DNA from: Rhodobacteraceae bacterium QY30 | GTDB taxonomy: Bacteria; Pseudomonadota; Alphaproteobacteria; Rhodobacterales; Rhodobacteraceae | Reading direction: 5' to 3' | NCBI GenBank assembly: GCA_002356635.1 | Contig: CP023454.1 | Coordinates: forward strand, 372,001 to 436,000 | Length of the DNA stretch: 64,000 nt | In this document: positions 62,793 through 64,000 of the stretch, piece after piece | Layout of the letters: each line of letters begins with the position of its first letter | Numbering within the stretch: position 1 is the stretch's first letter | Notes under the pieces: model-generated | Seen by the model: only the letters and a program-made list of their open reading frames with translations | What the model was told of the DNA's origin: nothing | Databases searched by the model: none | Position numbers and translations under genes: made by a program

Positions 62793-64000
62793 TTGAACAA
62801 TTTTGACCAACTGGCGCTCGACACGCGTCTTGTGAAGAATGCGGCCCTGAAGGGGCTGACCACCCCCACGCCGATCCAGGCGCAGGGCATTCCCCATATC
62901 GTCGCCGGGCGCGACCTGCTGGGCCTGGCGCAGACGGGCACCGGCAAGACGGCCGCCTTCGGCCTGCCAATCATCAACCGGCTGCTCAAGCTGGGCACCC
63001 GTCCGGCCCCCAAGTCCTGCCGGGCGCTGATCCTTGCGCCGACGCGCGAACTGGCAACCCAGATCACCGACAACCTGACCGCCTTTGCGGCAGGGACGCC
63101 GATCAAGGTCTATCGCGTCGTTGGCGGGGCTTCGCTGAACGCGCAGGCGGATCGGCTGGCCAAGGGCGTCGATATCCTGGTGGCCACCCCCGGTCGCCTG
63201 ATCGACCTGCTGGACCGTCGCGCGCTGACCCTGAACGAGGTTCTGTGCCTGGTCCTGGACGAAGCGGACCAGATGCTGGACATCGGTTTCATCCATGCGC
63301 TGCGCCAGATCGCAAAGCTGCTGCCGCGCCGCCGCCAGACGCTGCTGTTTTCCGCAACCATGCCCAAGCTGATGGAGGAGCTTGCCGCGTCGTACCTGAC
63401 GGATCCGGTGCGCGTGCAGGTGTCCCCTCCGGGCAAGGCGGCGGAGAAGATAGAACAGGGCGTGCATTTCGTCCGGCAGGGCGACAAGGCGAAACTGCTG
63501 GCGGACTACCTTGCCAAGCATCCGGGCGAACTGGCGCTGGTGTTCAACCGCACCAAGCATGGGTCGGACAAACTGACGAAGCTGCTGGATTCCTGGGGTT
63601 TTTCCGTGGGCGCGATCCACGGCAACAAAAGCCAGGGGCAGCGTGAACGGATCCTGCAGTCGTTCCGTCAGGGCGAAGTTCAGGTTCTTGTCGCTACCGA
63701 TGTGGCGGCGCGCGGGATCGACATCCCCGAGGTGCGGCACGTCTACAACTACGACCTGCCGAACGTGGCCGACAACTACGTCCACCGCATCGGCCGGACG
63801 GCCCGCGCCGGTCGGGACGGGCGCGCGGTGGCCTTCTGTTCGCCGGACGAAATCGGCGAACTGCGCGACATCGAGAAGACGATGAAGGCGGCGATTCCCG
63901 TCGTCGGCGGTGAACCTCCGGTGCAGCTGGGCCCCATCGCCAAGCGCGGTCCGCAGCAGCAGCAGCAGCGCAAGCAGTTTCCGGCAGGCCCCGATGGCAA
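62793..64000 (+). CDS. DEAD-box RNA helicase, RhlE type, partial (5' end)
   Basis: 402 codons are in the window and the frame is open at the right edge. TTG start with AGGA upstream; no in-frame ATG lies nearby. Motifs in order: Q motif TPTPIQ, I AQTGTGKT, Ia PTRELA, Ib TPGR, II DEAD in VLDEADQMLD, III SAT, V ATDVAARGID, VI HRIGRTARAG. The C-terminal tail begins with a Gln run (QQQQQRKQ), and its length is unknown. It unwinds structured RNA, probably in ribosome assembly or mRNA decay. Confidence 0.93.
   Translation, partial: MNNFDQLALDTRLVKNAALKGLTTPTPIQAQGIPHIVAGRDLLGLAQTGTGKTAAFGLPIINRLLKLGTRPAPKSCRALILAPTRELATQITDNLTAFAAGTPIKVYRVVGGASLNAQADRLAKGVDILVATPGRLIDLLDRRALTLNEVLCLVLDEADQMLDIGFIHALRQIAKLLPRRRQTLLFSATMPKLMEELAASYLTDPVRVQVSPPGKAAEKIEQGVHFVRQGDKAKLLADYLAKHPGELALVFNRTKHGSDKLTKLLDSWGFSVGAIHGNKSQGQRERILQSFRQGEVQVLVATDVAARGIDIPEVRHVYNYDLPNVADNYVHRIGRTARAGRDGRAVAFCSPDEIGELRDIEKTMKAAIPVVGGEPPVQLGPIAKRGPQQQQQRKQFPAGPDG

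Noticed and set aside
63947-63970. CAG repeat at the helicase tail as a tandem-repeat locus
   Set aside because: Only a short run coding for Gln in a low-complexity tail, common in RhlE-type helicases.

Overview
The window is GC-rich chromosomal DNA from an alphaproteobacterium, most likely of the Rhodobacteraceae (Rhodobacter/Paracoccus group). This rests on the gene order chvG-hprK-rapZ-EIIA-HPr, a 556-residue methylsuccinyl-CoA dehydrogenase, a DUF6473 protein, two tuf copies, the tRNA-Trp-secE-nusG-rplKAJL-rpoBC and str-S10-spc-alpha clusters, and a LuxR/LuxI pair of the Rhodobacteraceae type. No rRNA, CRISPR array, insertion sequence or prophage was seen.

Layout. 1-3245 (+): the end of a ChvG-type sensor kinase, a short HPr kinase, RapZ, an EIIA-Man-type protein and HPr (the incomplete regulatory PTS of alphaproteobacteria), then an acyltransferase. 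3246-12351: carbon and acyl-CoA metabolism, with mcd (+), a META-domain lipoprotein (+), an MFS permease (-), hbd (-), DUF6473 (+), etfBA (-), a PduO-type cobalamin adenosyltransferase (-), a HIG1-type membrane protein (-) and an SDR (-). Mcd passes electrons to ETF, and the ethylmalonyl-CoA pathway needs adenosylcobalamin, so these genes fit together. 12352-17743: parC, a TerB/DUF533 protein, a cytochrome P450 and a lipoprotein. 17744-32406: tuf1, a second TerB-like protein, tRNA-Trp, secE, nusG, rplK, rplA, rplJ, rplL, rpoB, rpoC and a strong terminator.

32407-36688 is an accessory block between rpoC and the str operon: EamA permease, DPM-type GT2 glycosyltransferase, LAB_N membrane protein, GT-C (ArnT-like) transferase and a PAP2 phosphatase. 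Together they look like a lipid-linked sugar pathway that may modify lipid A. 36689-57331 holds rpsL-rpsG-fusA-tuf2, then the S10, spc and alpha clusters. A DUF2585 protein and a GFA protein interrupt spc between rpmD and rplO. Several internal hairpins and good promoters suggest the cluster is expressed as several overlapping units.

57332-64000: an AT-richer regulatory region, luxR-luxI, rarA, a YbjN protein, proC, a CsaA-like protein, a CsbD-like protein and the 5' part of a DEAD-box helicase that runs off the end.

The most useful non-coding observations are sites matching the PhaR operator form (CTGC-N3/4-GCAG) near hbd, mcd and the helicase, a 15-codon leader ORF coupled to the EamA gene, apparently leaderless promoters for luxR, parC and rarA, promoters whose -35 box contains the previous gene's stop codon, and overlapping hairpins upstream of tuf2. 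Nothing here is clearly a wholly new system. The accessory envelope block and the possible PhaR regulon are the best leads.
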